From assembly GCF_006491645.1 (NCBI RefSeq), contig NZ_VDCZ01000008.1, positions 62,001-126,000 of the forward strand: a stretch of 64,000 nucleotides of DNA. Direction: 5' to 3'. The DNA comes from Flavobacterium profundi. GTDB lineage: Bacteria; Bacteroidota; Bacteroidia; Flavobacteriales; Flavobacteriaceae. Position numbers and translations under genes: made by a program. Below, in pieces: positions 29,966-41,177 of this stretch (positions within the stretch are counted from its first letter, which is position 1; each line of letters begins with the position of its first letter). The notes beneath the pieces are model-generated. The model was given only the letters and a program-made list of their open reading frames with translations. It was not told the DNA's origin and ran no database searches.

Positions 29966-31975
29966 TTATTTATAGTTTCTAGCTGCAATTTTAATGAATT
30001 CATACTTCAATTCTTCTTTGTGTAATTCTGCTTTAGTAGTGTCCTGGCCTTTGTATTCCCAAGCACTTACAAATGAGAAGTTTTCGTCATCACGTAAGGT
30101 TTCACCCTCAGCATCTTGATATTCTTCTCTAAAGTGTCCTCCACAAGATTCATTTCTTTGTAAGGCATCCATTGCCATTAATTGACCTAATTCCAAGAAA
30201 TCAGCAACTCGAAGAGCTTTTTCTAATTCTGGATTAAGTTCATCAGCATTTCCAGGTACATATACGTCTTTGTAGAATTCGTCTCTAATTTGACCAATTT
30301 CTGCAATAGCTTCTTTCAGTCCTTGTTCGTTACGCGCCATACCCACCTTATTCCACATTACATGTCCTAACCTCTTGTGGAAATAATCAACCGATTTTGT
30401 TCCATTATTGTTTAAGAACATATTGATGCTATCTTTCACATTTTTTTCAGCTTCAGCAAATTCAGGAGCGTCAGTAGAAATTTTACCCGTTCTAATTTCG
30501 TCAGCTAAATAATTGGAAACCGTATAGGGAAGTACAAAATAACCATCGGCCAAACCTTGCATTAATGCTGAGGCACCCAATCTATTTGCACCATGGTCAG
30601 AGAAGTTGGCTTCACCAGCCACAAAACAACCTGGAATAGTTGATTGTAAGTTGTAATCTACCCAAACACCACCCATCGTATAATGCACTGCAGGGTAAAT
30701 TTTCATAGGGGTTTCATATGGATTCTCATCTGTAATTTTTTCATACATTTCAAATAAGTTACCATATTTTTCTTCAATCCATTTTTTACCTAGAGTGATG
30801 ATTTCTTCTTCCGAAGGATTGTGATTTCCTTGTGCATAAGCCACTTCTTTACCTTTATTTTTAATTTCTGATGAGAAATCTAAATAAACTCCTTCGTTTG
30901 TGTCATTTGCTTCAATTCCAAAACCTTCATCACAACGCTCTTTTGCAGCACGAGAAGCTACATCACGAGGTACTAAGTTACCAAAAGCAGGGTATCTTCT
31001 TTCTAAGTAATAATCTCTATCTTCTTCGGCAATTTGTGTTGGTTTTAATTTGCCAGCACGAATAGCTTCTGCGTCTTCTTTTTTCTTTGGTACCCAAATA
31101 CGACCTGAGTTACGCAATGATTCAGACATTAACGTTAACTTCGATTGATTTGTTCCATGAACAGGAATACATGTTGGGTGAATTTGTACATAACAAGGAT
31201 TTGCAAAAGCTGCTCCTTTTTTATGAATTTTCCAACCTGCACTTACATTACTACCCATTGCATTAGTGGATAAGAAATATACGTTTCCATAACCACCAGA
31301 AGCAATAACTACTGCGTGTGCAGAGTGTCTTTCTATTTCACCTGTGATTAAATTACGTGCAATAATTCCACGTGCTTTACCATCAATTTTTACTAAATCT
31401 AGCATTTCGTGACGGTTGTACATTTTTACTCGGCCTAAACCAATTTGTCTTGATAAAGCGGAGTAGGCACCTAGTAATAATTGCTGCCCTGTTTGTCCAG
31501 CAGCATAAAAAGTACGTTGTACTTGTACACCACCAAACGAACGATTGTCTAACATTCCGCCATAATCACGTGCAAATGGAACACCTTGCGCAACACATTG
31601 GTCAATAATATTTCCTGAAACTTCTGCTAAACGATGAACGTTTGCTTCACGTGCTCTATAATCACCACCTTTAATAGTGTCATAAAATAAACGGTAAATA
31701 CTATCTCCGTCATTTTGATAATTTTTCGCAGCGTTAATACCTCCTTGAGCAGCAATTGAGTGTGCTCTACGAGGCGAATCTTGAAAACAAAATGCTTTTA
31801 CATTATAACCCATTTCTCCTAGAGAAGCAGCAGCTGATGCACCTGCTAAACCAGTTCCTACAACTATAATGTCTAATTTTGGTCTATTATTTGGAGCAAC
31901 TAATTTTAAGTGGTCTTTATAATCAGTCCATTTTTGATTTAATGGTCCTTCTGGTATTTTAGAATCTAACTTCAT
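29966..31975 (-). CDS. sdhA: Succinate dehydrogenase flavoprotein subunit
   Basis: It oxidises succinate to fumarate in the TCA cycle. The 669-aa protein has the FAD-binding [20 protein letters not shown], the [12 protein letters not shown] segment carrying the FAD-attachment His, and [20 protein letters not shown] near the C-terminal part of the FAD domain. Size and motifs match the b558-type family. It is the middle gene of sdhCAB. Confidence 0.96.
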   Translation of the reverse strand: MKLDSKIPEGPLNQKWTDYKDHLKLVAPNNRPKLDIIVVGTGLAGASAAASLGEMGYNVKAFCFQDSPRRAHSIAAQGGINAAKNYQNDGDSIYRLFYDTIKGGDYRAREANVHRLAEVSGNIIDQCVAQGVPFARDYGGMLDNRSFGGVQVQRTFYAAGQTGQQLLLGAYSALSRQIGLGRVKMYNRHEMLDLVKIDGKARGIIARNLITGEIERHSAHAVVIASGGYGNVYFLSTNAMGSNVSAGWKIHKKGAAFANPCYVQIHPTCIPVHGTNQSKLTLMSESLRNSGRIWVPKKKEDAEAIRAGKLKPTQIAEEDRDYYLERRYPAFGNLVPRDVASRAAKERCDEGFGIEANDTNEGVYLDFSSEIKNKGKEVAYAQGNHNPSEEEIITLGKKWIEEKYGNLFEMYEKITDENPYETPMKIYPAVHYTMGGVWVDYNLQSTIPGCFVAGEANFSDHGANRLGASALMQGLADGYFVLPYTVSNYLADEIRTGKISTDAPEFAEAEKNVKDSINMFLNNNGTKSVDYFHKRLGHVMWNKVGMARNEQGLKEAIAEIGQIRDEFYKDVYVPGNADELNPELEKALRVADFLELGQLMAMDALQRNESCGGHFREEYQDAEGETLRDDENFSFVSAWEYKGQDTTKAELHKEELKYEFIKIAARNYK

Positions 31976-31992
31976 ATGATATCTGATGTTGA

Positions 31993-32862
31993 TTATTTAG
32001 TAAAATGAATATATAATGGGATAATCGCAAACAATAAAGGAACAATTACAGCAAAAGCTTTCCCAATAAACTTGATTATAGGAGTATATTTAGGGCTGTT
32101 TAATCCCAAAGATTGAAAAGCACTTTGGAAACCGTGCCATAAGTGAAAACCAAGTGCAAACATGGCTAAAACGTAGCCAATTGTAAAGTATAAACCATAT
32201 TTAGCATCTCTAAAAAAGGCTAAGGTAATTTTATATAAGTCTTTATATAAATCTGCTACTTTTACATTTGCTTGCGCATGGTATAATTCCGTTTTTTTAA
32301 CCAATTTAAATTGCTTTGGAGCATGATTATGTTCGTCTGTATGAGTTCCAATTTCTACTTGTTCTACTGGGTAATATTGTCCAGCTTGTGTTCCAACATA
32401 AAAATCTTGTTTCATACCAGGTTGACCTTCTATTGATTGTGTCATTAGTGGCATGTTTTTGTCAAAATGCATTTTTGCCCAAAAATTTACCATGTGAGTA
32501 ACAATGAATACCAAAACAATTGTTCCTAATAGCGCCATGTTTCTAGATGAAAAACTGCTATTTGCAGAAGGATTTGATTTGGCATACCCAATTGGTCTCG
32601 CTTTAGCGTTTTGATACGTCAATAAAAATCCATCAATAGCATGGAAAAGAATGGAAATGTACGTTAAATAAGAAAGAACTTTTACTGCAGGATTAGTGGT
32701 CATAAATAACGCATACTGATTAAAATTCAAAGCATTATTTGGTACTAAAAGCTGAAGATTTCCAGCCAAGTGACCAGCTAAAAACAAGCATAAAAATAAA
32801 CCTGTAAGAGCCATCCAGTATTTCTTAGCAATAGATGACTTTAAAAGTGCTGATTTTGCCAT
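31993..32862 (-). CDS. sdhC: Succinate dehydrogenase cytochrome b subunit, enlarged loop
   Basis: It is the membrane subunit with five helices and haem-ligand histidines ([52 protein letters not shown]). At 289 aa it is about 60 residues longer than the usual 220-230. The extra, His/Glu-rich stretch (about 145-205, with [15 protein letters not shown]) lies between helices 3 and 4. It is the first gene of the operon. Confidence 0.92.
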   Translation of the reverse strand: MAKSALLKSSIAKKYWMALTGLFLCLFLAGHLAGNLQLLVPNNALNFNQYALFMTTNPAVKVLSYLTYISILFHAIDGFLLTYQNAKARPIGYAKSNPSANSSFSSRNMALLGTIVLVFIVTHMVNFWAKMHFDKNMPLMTQSIEGQPGMKQDFYVGTQAGQYYPVEQVEIGTHTDEHNHAPKQFKLVKKTELYHAQANVKVADLYKDLYKITLAFFRDAKYGLYFTIGYVLAMFALGFHLWHGFQSAFQSLGLNSPKYTPIIKFIGKAFAVIVPLLFAIIPLYIHFTK

Positions 32863-32897
32863 AATTTAATTTGATTGTTCAAGTTTTAAAAATCAAA

Positions 32898-32928
32898 CAA
32901 AAATACAGCATAAAAAATTTAACTACAA
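32898..32928 (-). promoter_or_regulatory. sdhCAB promoter
   Basis: On the minus strand a TTG (-33) is followed after 20 bp by TATTTTTG (-7), a near-perfect Bacteroidota promoter, 36 bp before the sdhC ATG. Confidence 0.75.
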
Positions 32929-33005
32929 CCTTTTAGTGGTAATTTATAATGAATTTAAAATATGTTTAATTGGGTTTGTAAATCAAAGAGTTACCTAGTA
33001 AATGT

Positions 33006-33878
33006 TTATTTGTAAGAGGGTTCCAAACCTCTAATTCCCATATCGATTACGTTCTCACCAGCGGTTGGTTCGTATTTTCCGTCCATATTTACTTCTTCCC
33101 ATTCAAAACTATTGTTTGTAGATAAAGATAGTGTAACAATGATGTCTTTAGTTTCAGTTCCGGTAATGACTAAATTAGATGGGAATTTACCTGTAACAAC
33201 GCATGAACCTTGTGGAATTGCTGAAGTAGTAGCAATCGGATTAGGAACTGTAGTTGATCCTTCTGGAGCTTGACCAGAAGTAGCATAAGGGTAGTTATGT
33301 AGTCCTAAAGCCCAATATCCTTGAAGTTTGTTAGCGTTTACATTAAAAATATTATTTCCTATTTGATGTGTTGTAATATAAGTGTTGTAGCCCACAAAAC
33401 TTTCTAAAGTTGCGGTGTAATTTGTGTTGTTGTTTAAGATGGATATATCATAATTTTGATACGATAAAGAAACTCTGACATATTGATAGCTTCCTTGGTT
33501 TACTTCTTTTAAAGGAATAGACAAGAAAGTCTCGCCACTAGAAACAACAGTTGCTTGTGTAAAATCGATTGCTAAATCTCCTCCTGTAAGGGTTTCTGGA
33601 GCATGATACAAAACAGTTCCATCTCCAAGCTGTGTATAAGCATTTGGACTTAATTCAAAATAATGGGCACTTATACTATTAAAAACAGGTGATTGAGCAG
33701 CGTGACCAGATGCAACAACTGCGGGTTGACCTAAATTATCAAGTCTTTGTTGATTTGGATTAAACTCAAATTTAATTATTAATTGAGGTTCATCATTTAC
33801 TAAATTATCGTCCTTGTCAGAACAGGAGAAGAAACTTATCCCTAATGCCAAAATAAATATCGGTAAGAATTTCTTCAT
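33006..33878 (-). CDS. Conserved lipoprotein of unknown function (290 aa)
   Basis: A lipoprotein signal (FILALGISFFSCSDKDD) puts the mature N-terminus at Cys19. The rest is a beta-rich, Asn/Thr-rich domain (LIIKFEFNPNQQRLDNLGQP, then SAHYFELSPNAYTQLGDGTV) ending DMGIRGLEPSYK. It is probably surface or outer-membrane attached. No family function is recognised. Confidence 0.8.
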   Translation of the reverse strand: MKKFLPIFILALGISFFSCSDKDDNLVNDEPQLIIKFEFNPNQQRLDNLGQPAVVASGHAAQSPVFNSISAHYFELSPNAYTQLGDGTVLYHAPETLTGGDLAIDFTQATVVSSGETFLSIPLKEVNQGSYQYVRVSLSYQNYDISILNNNTNYTATLESFVGYNTYITTHQIGNNIFNVNANKLQGYWALGLHNYPYATSGQAPEGSTTVPNPIATTSAIPQGSCVVTGKFPSNLVITGTETKDIIVTLSLSTNNSFEWEEVNMDGKYEPTAGENVIDMGIRGLEPSYK

Positions 33879-34171
33879 TTTTGTTCTAATGGGTTAATAA
33901 TTTTTGTTTTAGTATGTTAGAAGCACTCTTATAATTAAACGTGTAAATGTAGTATTTTATTATTAACAATCCGGTTTAAATGTGTTAAAAATCTACATTA
34001 ATACTATTGAATTTTTTTTGATATAAAACGTTGTAGAATTATGAATTTTAATGTAGAATAGAGTTATTTTTTTAAAATTCATAAAAATCCTTGAAAATGC
34101 TATTTTCTAGTTTGATAGGAGATTGTTTTTAGGTTCATAATTGTAATTTTAACCACTTAAAAAGAAATACT

Positions 34172-35527
34172 ATGAAAGTTGGAATTGATGCGATATCTTT
34201 TGATGTAGCCAAATTACATTTACCTATACATGAGTTAGCCAAAGCAAGAGGAATTGAAGCTGCAAAATTAGAAAAAGGATTAGGATTGTTAAAAATGACT
34301 TTCCCAGATGTACATCAAGATACTGTAGTTTTTGGAGCGAATGCACTCACGAAATTGATTTTGGAACAAAACATTAATTTAAATGAAATTTCCAGAATTT
34401 ATGTAGGCACAGAAAGTAGTATAGATAGCTCTAAGCCGATTGCTTCTTTTTTGGTATCTTTAATGGAACAAAAATTTGGTCAAGGATGTCTTTCTCATTG
34501 CGATGCGGTAGATTTTACATTTGCCTGTATTGGTGGTGTAGATGCAATGCAAAACTGTATGGATTTTGTGCGATTATACCCAGAAAAAAAAGCCATTGTA
34601 GTTACTTGTGATATTGCAAAATACGATTTAAATTCAACGGGCGAATATACACAAGGTGCTGGTGCTTTAGCTATGTTGATTACTTCTAATCCTAGCATTA
34701 TAGCTTTTGAAAATCATTGGGCAACCAGTACAAAAGGAGTTTTTGATTTTTTTAAACCGTATCGAAGTATTGCTAAATCATCTATTACTGGAAGTGATAA
34801 TAACGAAGATTGGTTTTCTAGCTTAGAAACTGAAATTGAAATTCATAAAGACCAGCCGGTTTTTGATGGACAATATTCAAATCAATGCTATATGGATAGA
34901 ACCAGAGAGGCTTATTTTTTGTTTAAAAAATTGAAAAATTCAGAAGAAACAATTTATAATTCTTGGGCTAGTATTGTGATGCACCTGCCTTATTCTTTTC
35001 AAGGTAGAAGAATGTTGACAGAAATTTATGCTTTGGATTCCAAGGAAATTGAAATGGATGTGCAGTCATTGGATTACCAAAATAAATTAAAAGAAATAGG
35101 AAAATCAGAAGCGTATCAAAATTTTGTTACTGAAAAATTGCAACCTGCGGAAATAGCTTCTTCATTAATTGGTAATTTGTATACAGGATCTGTTTTTATG
35201 GGATTATTGTCTACTTTGTCTCATTTTTATGCGAATGATACTCCAATAGAAGGAAACGTTTTTGGTTTTTTAGCCTATGGAAGTGGTTCGAAATCGAAAG
35301 TCTTTGAAGGGGTTGTTCAAAGCAACTGGAGAGCTGCTTTAGAAAAAACACAGCTTTTTGAAACTTTAGAAAAAAGTCACAAAATAGATTTTACAACCTA
35401 TGAAAAATTACATAAAAAGGAAGTAAAAAAAAGTGTTTGTTTTCCCAAAAAGGAATGGGTTCTTGATTTGATTGAAAAAGAAAACCCTAATTTAATTGGG
35501 GCGCGATATTATAAATGGATAGAGTAA
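34172..35527 (+). CDS. mvaS: Hydroxymethylglutaryl-CoA synthase
   Basis: It condenses acetoacetyl-CoA and acetyl-CoA to HMG-CoA in the mevalonate route to isoprenoids, the pathway used by flavobacteria. The 451-aa protein has the thiolase-fold start MKVGIDAISFDVA, catalytic Cys119 (DFTFACIGGVDAMQ) and GSVFMGLLSTLS near the C-terminus. The 292-bp upstream gap holds a TCTACATTAA/TTAATGTAGA inverted repeat (33992-34057). Confidence 0.93.
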   Translation: MKVGIDAISFDVAKLHLPIHELAKARGIEAAKLEKGLGLLKMTFPDVHQDTVVFGANALTKLILEQNINLNEISRIYVGTESSIDSSKPIASFLVSLMEQKFGQGCLSHCDAVDFTFACIGGVDAMQNCMDFVRLYPEKKAIVVTCDIAKYDLNSTGEYTQGAGALAMLITSNPSIIAFENHWATSTKGVFDFFKPYRSIAKSSITGSDNNEDWFSSLETEIEIHKDQPVFDGQYSNQCYMDRTREAYFLFKKLKNSEETIYNSWASIVMHLPYSFQGRRMLTEIYALDSKEIEMDVQSLDYQNKLKEIGKSEAYQNFVTEKLQPAEIASSLIGNLYTGSVFMGLLSTLSHFYANDTPIEGNVFGFLAYGSGSKSKVFEGVVQSNWRAALEKTQLFETLEKSHKIDFTTYEKLHKKEVKKSVCFPKKEWVLDLIEKENPNLIGARYYKWIE

Positions 35528-35537
35528 TACAGTTTTT

Positions 35538-37019
35538 TTAACTGTATTTCTCTATGTATTTGTTCACGATTAAATCGGTGTTTTCGTTGCGTATTTTTTG
35601 TTCCAACTGAATAGGAGCGGCCGCTCTTACAGAACAATCTTTAACCGCACAAGTTTCACAAGTAACGCCTACAATTTGTTTGGTAATATTTTCGTTGTCA
35701 ATAAATTTAAATTTTTTCTTGAGTGCAGGTGTGATGAGAATACCCACAGAAATACTTCTAATATGGTCTTTTTTAAAGGGGTCTGGAGTGGCAGAAGAAA
35801 AAACTAAATATTCATTTTTACTGTTTTCATAACAAGAAATTTGAGCATCAAAAAAATGTGTTTTATTTTGTTTCAAAGACTCTACCATCGTTCGAACAGA
35901 AACCCATCTTCTGCAGTAATGTTCGTTCATTTCATTGGCATGTGGTTCTTGTTGATTGGTAATGTGTAATTCTTTTTTGATTTTATAATTGTCGCTTCCA
36001 ATTTTGTGCGACATGCGTAAAAAGAATAAGTTTTTTAACTGAAAATCTTTGGGTAATAAATTGGTTAATCTTTGGTAAAAAGATTCTGGAGAAACTTTGA
36101 AATCGGTTATTAGTTGAACAAATTCTTGTGGTTTTGGATCTTCTTTGGCTACAAAAACATTTAATTTTTCAATCATTTTTTTTCTAGGTAAGAGTAAGGC
36201 ACCTGCAAAATAAGAAGCGTAGAAATTATTTAATACCTGATCAAAATTTTCAAACTTAATCCAGCTAAAAGTGTACAATCGTTCTTCAATTTGTAAAAAA
36301 TTATAGGCTATTTCTTTGGCAAAAATAAATGCTTTTTGCGAATCGTCTACATCTGTTGAGATTAACAAAGTTTTGCTTTTGGCTACAAAAATCGAACGTA
36401 AATCGCCTAGTTCGTTTTGTTCTTTAAAAGTTAAAATTTCAATTTTGTAGTTGTATTCTTCAATTAAGATGGATTGCAATTCCTCTAAAGCTATTTCTGC
36501 GTCTAAATCTATGTGAAAGGCTTTGGCAAAATCCAAAACTTTTTGTTCTAAATCTTCAAAATAATTATTTTGTGCTTCTTGATAGGAGCGTAAGGAAGCT
36601 AAGAAAAAACTTTCTCTAGATAAATTATAATGTTGGGCAATTTCAATGATGGTGCTAATAAAGGCATTTACTTTCGCAGGTGCATTAGCAATGATATCAA
36701 TTAAATCACTTTCCTCAATTCCAAAGATATCTAAGGGGATTTCTTTTAAGATTCCTGAATTTAAAATTTCACCAATGGGTGCTAAATTATTATCCAACTT
36801 CAAAGATACCATGTTGTCGTAAGAAATATCTAGTTTTTCAGATAACAGAATAATCTTATCTGTCTTTGGGTATTTTTTTCCTTTTTCAATCTCATTTAAA
36901 TACGACTTGGATAGCCCAGTTATTTTGGCTAAGCCAAATAACGACAAGTCTTTGTTAGTCCTTGCCTGTTTTAATTTTAAGCCAAAAATAAGCTTGATAT
37001 AATCTCTCTCTAAATTCAT
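35538..37019 (-). CDS. RamB/ScfR-like XRE regulator of acetate/glyoxylate genes
   Basis: Residues 8-65 are an XRE helix-turn-helix (SLFGLAKITGLSKSYLNEIE). Residues about 190-290 resemble an IrrE/ImmA-type domain without a clear zinc motif, and the C-terminal part has the Cys pairs (GVTCETCAVKDCSVRAAA) of the short-chain fatty acid regulator family that includes RamB. It is divergent from aceB-aceA, so it very probably controls the glyoxylate shunt. The 493-aa length suits the family. Confidence 0.85.
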   Translation of the reverse strand: MNLERDYIKLIFGLKLKQARTNKDLSLFGLAKITGLSKSYLNEIEKGKKYPKTDKIILLSEKLDISYDNMVSLKLDNNLAPIGEILNSGILKEIPLDIFGIEESDLIDIIANAPAKVNAFISTIIEIAQHYNLSRESFFLASLRSYQEAQNNYFEDLEQKVLDFAKAFHIDLDAEIALEELQSILIEEYNYKIEILTFKEQNELGDLRSIFVAKSKTLLISTDVDDSQKAFIFAKEIAYNFLQIEERLYTFSWIKFENFDQVLNNFYASYFAGALLLPRKKMIEKLNVFVAKEDPKPQEFVQLITDFKVSPESFYQRLTNLLPKDFQLKNLFFLRMSHKIGSDNYKIKKELHITNQQEPHANEMNEHYCRRWVSVRTMVESLKQNKTHFFDAQISCYENSKNEYLVFSSATPDPFKKDHIRSISVGILITPALKKKFKFIDNENITKQIVGVTCETCAVKDCSVRAAAPIQLEQKIRNENTDLIVNKYIEKYS

Positions 37020-37073
37020 AATTTCAAAGATACGCTATTATTTAAAATCACAAAAAAATAATTTTTTTATATT

Positions 37074-37092
37074 TTAGCGTACGTTCGCTTGT
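37074..37092. promoter_or_regulatory. Near-palindrome in the regulator-aceB gap
   Basis: AGCGTACGTTCGCT is symmetric at 12 of 14 positions and lies between the regulator and aceB. It is the best candidate operator in the 121-bp gap; the rest is AT-rich. Confidence 0.45.
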
Positions 37093-37140
37093 TTTGTAAA
37101 AAACTTTTTTATAATATTGTACCAACAAAAACAATAAGTC

Positions 37141-38742
37141 ATGGAAAATCAATTAGAAACAACAGCAAAAGCATTTGAATTAGCTCCAGAAGCTACTGCA
37201 AAATTCCCTGCTATTTTAACAGAAGAAGCGATTCTTTTTTTAACAGAATTACATGAAGTGTTCAATAAACAACGATTGGAATTACTTGAAAAAAGAAAAG
37301 TACAACAACAAAAGTTTGATGAAGGAGAGTTGCCTTGTTTTCCAAAAGAAACGCAAGATATTCGTGAAAAAGATTGGTTTGCAGGCACAACTCCTGAGGA
37401 TTTATTAGACAGAAGAGTTGAAATTACAGGTCCAGTAGATCGTAAAATGGTAATCAATGCGTTGAATTCTGGTGCCAAAACGTTTATGGCAGATTTTGAA
37501 GATAGTACTTCTCCAACTTGGGAGAACCTTATGAATGGACAACAAAACTTAAAAGATGCTGTTGCAAAAACGATTTATTTATTTGACGAAGCAAAAAATA
37601 AAGAATATAAGTTAAATGAAAATACAGCGGTTTTATTAGTAAGACCTCGTGGCATTCATTTGAATGAAAAGCATATCTTAATTAATAATGAAGAAGCTTC
37701 AGGTGCTTTGGTTGATTTTGGATTATATGTTTTTCATAATCATAAACAGTTAAAAGAAAATAATACCGCTCCTTATTTCTATTTACCCAAATTAGAACAT
37801 TACTTAGAAGCGAGATGGTGGAATACTGTTTTTGAATTTACTGAAGAATATCTAGATATTAAAAAAGGAACTTTAAAAGCTACCGTTTTAGTAGAGACGA
37901 TTACGGCTAGTTTTCAATTGGATGAAATTATTTATGAATTAAGAAATCATATCGTAGGGCTAAATTGTGGTCGTTGGGATTATATTTTTTCATATATCAA
38001 GAAGTTTAGAAATAATGATAAATTCTTAGTGCCAGACCGTGATCAAGTAACGATGACGAGTCCTTTTATGAAAGCGTATTCGGAATTGGTTATCCAAAGA
38101 TGTCACAAAAGAAATATTCATGCCATAGGTGGAATGGCTGCTCAAATTCCTATTAAAAATGATGAAGCAGCTAATAAAATAGCATTTGACAAAGTAAAAG
38201 CCGATAAGGAACGTGAAGTAAAAAATGGTCATGACGGTACTTGGGTCGCACATCCAGATTTAGTGCCCGTTGCAATGAAAGTTTTCGATGAAAACATGCC
38301 TACTAAAAATCAAATTCATGTAAAACGAAATGAACTTTCGATTTCAGAAGCTGATTTGTTAGAAGTACCTCAAGGAACGATTACTGAAGCGGGAGTTCGT
38401 AAAAACATCAATATTTCCGTTTTGTATATCGCTTCTTGGTTGAATGGACAAGGCGCTGCTGCTTTAAATCATTTAATGGAAGACGCTGCAACAGCAGAAA
38501 TATCTCGTTCGCAATTATGGCAATGGCTTCGCAATGGCGTAACCTTAGATAATGGCAAAGTCTTAACGGAGAAATATTATGATAAAATTGCCATGGAAGA
38601 ATATGAAAAAATTAGAAACCAAGTAGGTGATGAGAATCATGAAAAATACCATTATAAATTGGCCGAACAACTGTTAGATATTTTGGTAGTGAATTATACC
38701 TTCATCGATTTTCTAACCCTAACTGGATATAAATACATTTAA
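37141..38742 (+). CDS. aceB: Malate synthase A
   Basis: It condenses glyoxylate with acetyl-CoA to malate. The 533-aa protein has malate synthase A motifs: KTFMADFEDSTSPTWEN, VLLVRPRGIHLNEKH, GLNCGRWDYIFSYIK, HPDLVPVAMKVFDE and, near the end, GVTLDNGKVLTEKYYDKI. It is the first gene of aceBA, 24 bp before aceA. Confidence 0.96.
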   Translation: MENQLETTAKAFELAPEATAKFPAILTEEAILFLTELHEVFNKQRLELLEKRKVQQQKFDEGELPCFPKETQDIREKDWFAGTTPEDLLDRRVEITGPVDRKMVINALNSGAKTFMADFEDSTSPTWENLMNGQQNLKDAVAKTIYLFDEAKNKEYKLNENTAVLLVRPRGIHLNEKHILINNEEASGALVDFGLYVFHNHKQLKENNTAPYFYLPKLEHYLEARWWNTVFEFTEEYLDIKKGTLKATVLVETITASFQLDEIIYELRNHIVGLNCGRWDYIFSYIKKFRNNDKFLVPDRDQVTMTSPFMKAYSELVIQRCHKRNIHAIGGMAAQIPIKNDEAANKIAFDKVKADKEREVKNGHDGTWVAHPDLVPVAMKVFDENMPTKNQIHVKRNELSISEADLLEVPQGTITEAGVRKNINISVLYIASWLNGQGAAALNHLMEDAATAEISRSQLWQWLRNGVTLDNGKVLTEKYYDKIAMEEYEKIRNQVGDENHEKYHYKLAEQLLDILVVNYTFIDFLTLTGYKYI

Positions 38743-38766
38743 CACAACCTTTATTTATAAAACACA

Positions 38767-40053
38767 ATGAAAACAGTAGAAACAAGAATTCAGGAATTAG
38801 TTACAGATTGGTTAACCAACGAAAGATGGAAAGGAATTGAACGTCCTTATACCGCTGAAGAAGTAGTTAAATTACAAGGTTCTTATAAAATTGAACATAG
38901 TATCTCAAAATTAGGAGCTGAGAAGCTTTGGAAAAAATTAAATGCGCAAGATTATGTAGCTGGTTTAGGTGCTTTAACTGGTAACCAAGCGATTCAAGAA
39001 GTAGAAGCAGGTTTAGAAGCCATTTATTTAAGTGGATGGCAAGTAGCTGCGGATGCAAATGTAGCTGGTGAAATGTATCCCGATCAATCTTTGTACCCTG
39101 CGAATAGCGTGCCTCTTGTTGTGAAAAGAATTAATAATGCTTTGTTAAGAGCCGATCAAATTCAAGTGGTAAATCAGGTGCCAGAAAAAGATAGAAAAGA
39201 TTATTTAGTACCAATTGTAGCCGATGCGGAAGCTGGTTTTGGTGGAAATCTAAATGCGTTTGAATTGATGAAATCCATGATTGAAGCGGGTGCAGCTGGT
39301 GTACATTTTGAAGATCAATTGAGTTCTGCTAAAAAGTGTGGTCATTTAGGAGGAAAAGTATTAGTACCTACACAAGAAGCAATTAATAAATTAGTAGCGG
39401 CTCGTTTGGCAACAGATGTTATGGGTGTTCCTGCTTTAATTGTAGCAAGAACAGACGCTGATGCTGCGAATCTTTTAACGAGTGATATTGATCCAAGGGA
39501 TGCTAAATTTATTACAGGTGAAAAAACGAGCGAAGGTTTCTTCTATGTGAATGCAGGTATTGAACAAGGTATTGATAGAGGGCTGAGTTATGCTCCTTAT
39601 GCAGATTTAATTTGGATGGAAACCAGTAATCCTGATTTAAAATATGCAAAACAATTTGCGGATGCAATTCATGCGAAATATCCAGGAAAGATGTTGGCTT
39701 ATAATTGCTCGCCTTCCTTCAACTGGGCGGCAAAATTAACGGTTGCAGAAATGGAAACTTTTAGAGAGGATTTAGCAGCAATGGGGTATAAATTCCAATT
39801 TATCACTTTAGCAGGTTTCCACGCTTTGAATACGAGTATGTTTGAATTATCAAAAGCGTATAAAGAAAGAGGAATGGCAGGTTATTCTGAATTACAAGAA
39901 AGAGAATTTGCTCTGCAAAAAGATGGTTTTAAAGCAGTAAAACACCAAGGATTTGTAGGTACTACCTACTTTGACGCGGTTCAAAATACCGTTACTAACA
40001 ATAGATCTTCCACTACAGCAATGAAAGATTCTACTGAGGTAGCGCAATTTTAA
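38767..40053 (+). CDS. aceA: Isocitrate lyase
   Basis: It splits isocitrate to succinate and glyoxylate. The 428-aa protein has the catalytic signature [20 protein letters not shown] with the active-site Cys, and [16 protein letters not shown] for metal binding. Together with aceB it lets the cell grow on acetate or fatty acids; succinate feeds the sdhCAB complex encoded nearby. Confidence 0.97.
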   Translation: MKTVETRIQELVTDWLTNERWKGIERPYTAEEVVKLQGSYKIEHSISKLGAEKLWKKLNAQDYVAGLGALTGNQAIQEVEAGLEAIYLSGWQVAADANVAGEMYPDQSLYPANSVPLVVKRINNALLRADQIQVVNQVPEKDRKDYLVPIVADAEAGFGGNLNAFELMKSMIEAGAAGVHFEDQLSSAKKCGHLGGKVLVPTQEAINKLVAARLATDVMGVPALIVARTDADAANLLTSDIDPRDAKFITGEKTSEGFFYVNAGIEQGIDRGLSYAPYADLIWMETSNPDLKYAKQFADAIHAKYPGKMLAYNCSPSFNWAAKLTVAEMETFREDLAAMGYKFQFITLAGFHALNTSMFELSKAYKERGMAGYSELQEREFALQKDGFKAVKHQGFVGTTYFDAVQNTVTNNRSSTTAMKDSTEVAQF

Positions 40054-40080
40054 TATTTTTAGTATAATTTGGTTTGACCA

Positions 40081-40115
40081 AAAAGCCTTGAGAAATTTCT
40101 CAAGGCTTTTGTTTT
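40081..40115 (+). terminator. Terminator after aceA
   Basis: A 30-nt perfect palindrome (AAAAGCCTTGAGAAA and its complement) is followed by GTTTTT. Confidence 0.88.
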
Positions 40116-40171
40116 TAAATGTTGCTTTTATAAATTTATAGTAGAATAGTATTTCTCTTTAATTTCTTACA

Positions 40172-41071
40172 CTATATTTTAATACCATATCCAGATAAAT
40201 ATTCATTTATTGGACTTAAACCAATTTCTTTTCTCCAAAAATCGACCTTTTCTTTATCTACTAATGGATAAAGTTCATATTGTTGATTTTCTTTATTATA
40301 TTTTACTTGTGTTCCATATTTTTGAGGTCTTCCTTCACTAATTTCAATTCGGTCATATAAATAGGCAAAACTTTGTGAATCGGCTTCCTTTTTTTTACAC
40401 AAGTCTTCAATTGTGCTTACATATTTTTTTTGCGTTTGTAAATCGGCATGTTGAATAATTAAAAATGCTGCTTGGACGGCATTATTTCCAACTAAAGATT
40501 TTTTGGGAAATCCTTTCTGTTGTATTAATTTTTCTAACTTTTCTAAGTTTTCTTTATTAATATTGTTTTTAACTTTCCATAAAGTATTAACTACTGTGGT
40601 ATTTTTCCCGATTTTTCTTTCTGCTAAATGAATTTGAAAATAATACGCTTGATCTAAAGCTCTCATTTTCCATAATTTTTTTGCATATTCTTTATCTACT
40701 ATTATAGTTTTATATTCTAGTTCTATTTTGCTAATTAGTTCATCTTCAAAAGAATTCCATCTTTTATCCGTTCTTAAGTTTAAAAAGTCTGGATCAAAGA
40801 GCGGATTTAATTTTATTTCTAAATCTAAAGACTCTCTTAAAATAGCGAAACTTTTATCGAATTGAGAATCTTCAGCTAGCGCACAGGCATAATTATATAA
40901 ATAATTTGTATCTCTATTCCCTTTTTGATAATTCGTTTCAAATTCTATAATGGCATCTTTAATTTTACCTTCTTGCATTAAACTATCCGCTGGAGTCAAA
41001 TCCAAATCATCAAATTGAGAAAAACTAAAAGAAGAAAAAAATAATAAAAGGTAGAGGGTTTTTTGGATCAT
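40172..41071 (-). CDS. Exported DUF6624/TPR-like protein (299 aa)
   Basis: A signal peptide (TLYLLLFFSSFSFSQ) is followed by a TPR-like helical part (30-110) and a C-terminal DUF6624-type domain marked by GFPKKSLVGNNAVQAAFLII, QHAD and ...RPQKYGTQVKY. The function is unknown. It is probably periplasmic. Confidence 0.75.
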   Translation of the reverse strand: MIQKTLYLLLFFSSFSFSQFDDLDLTPADSLMQEGKIKDAIIEFETNYQKGNRDTNYLYNYACALAEDSQFDKSFAILRESLDLEIKLNPLFDPDFLNLRTDKRWNSFEDELISKIELEYKTIIVDKEYAKKLWKMRALDQAYYFQIHLAERKIGKNTTVVNTLWKVKNNINKENLEKLEKLIQQKGFPKKSLVGNNAVQAAFLIIQHADLQTQKKYVSTIEDLCKKKEADSQSFAYLYDRIEISEGRPQKYGTQVKYNKENQQYELYPLVDKEKVDFWRKEIGLSPINEYLSGYGIKI

Positions 41072-41177
41072 ATTTAAGTTATTAATTAAAGCAATTTAAT
41101 TTCTTGTTTCCTAATTTTTTATTTTAACGATGTAAGAAATTTTTTAGTATTTATAAAAAATTTTAAATTCTATTTTA

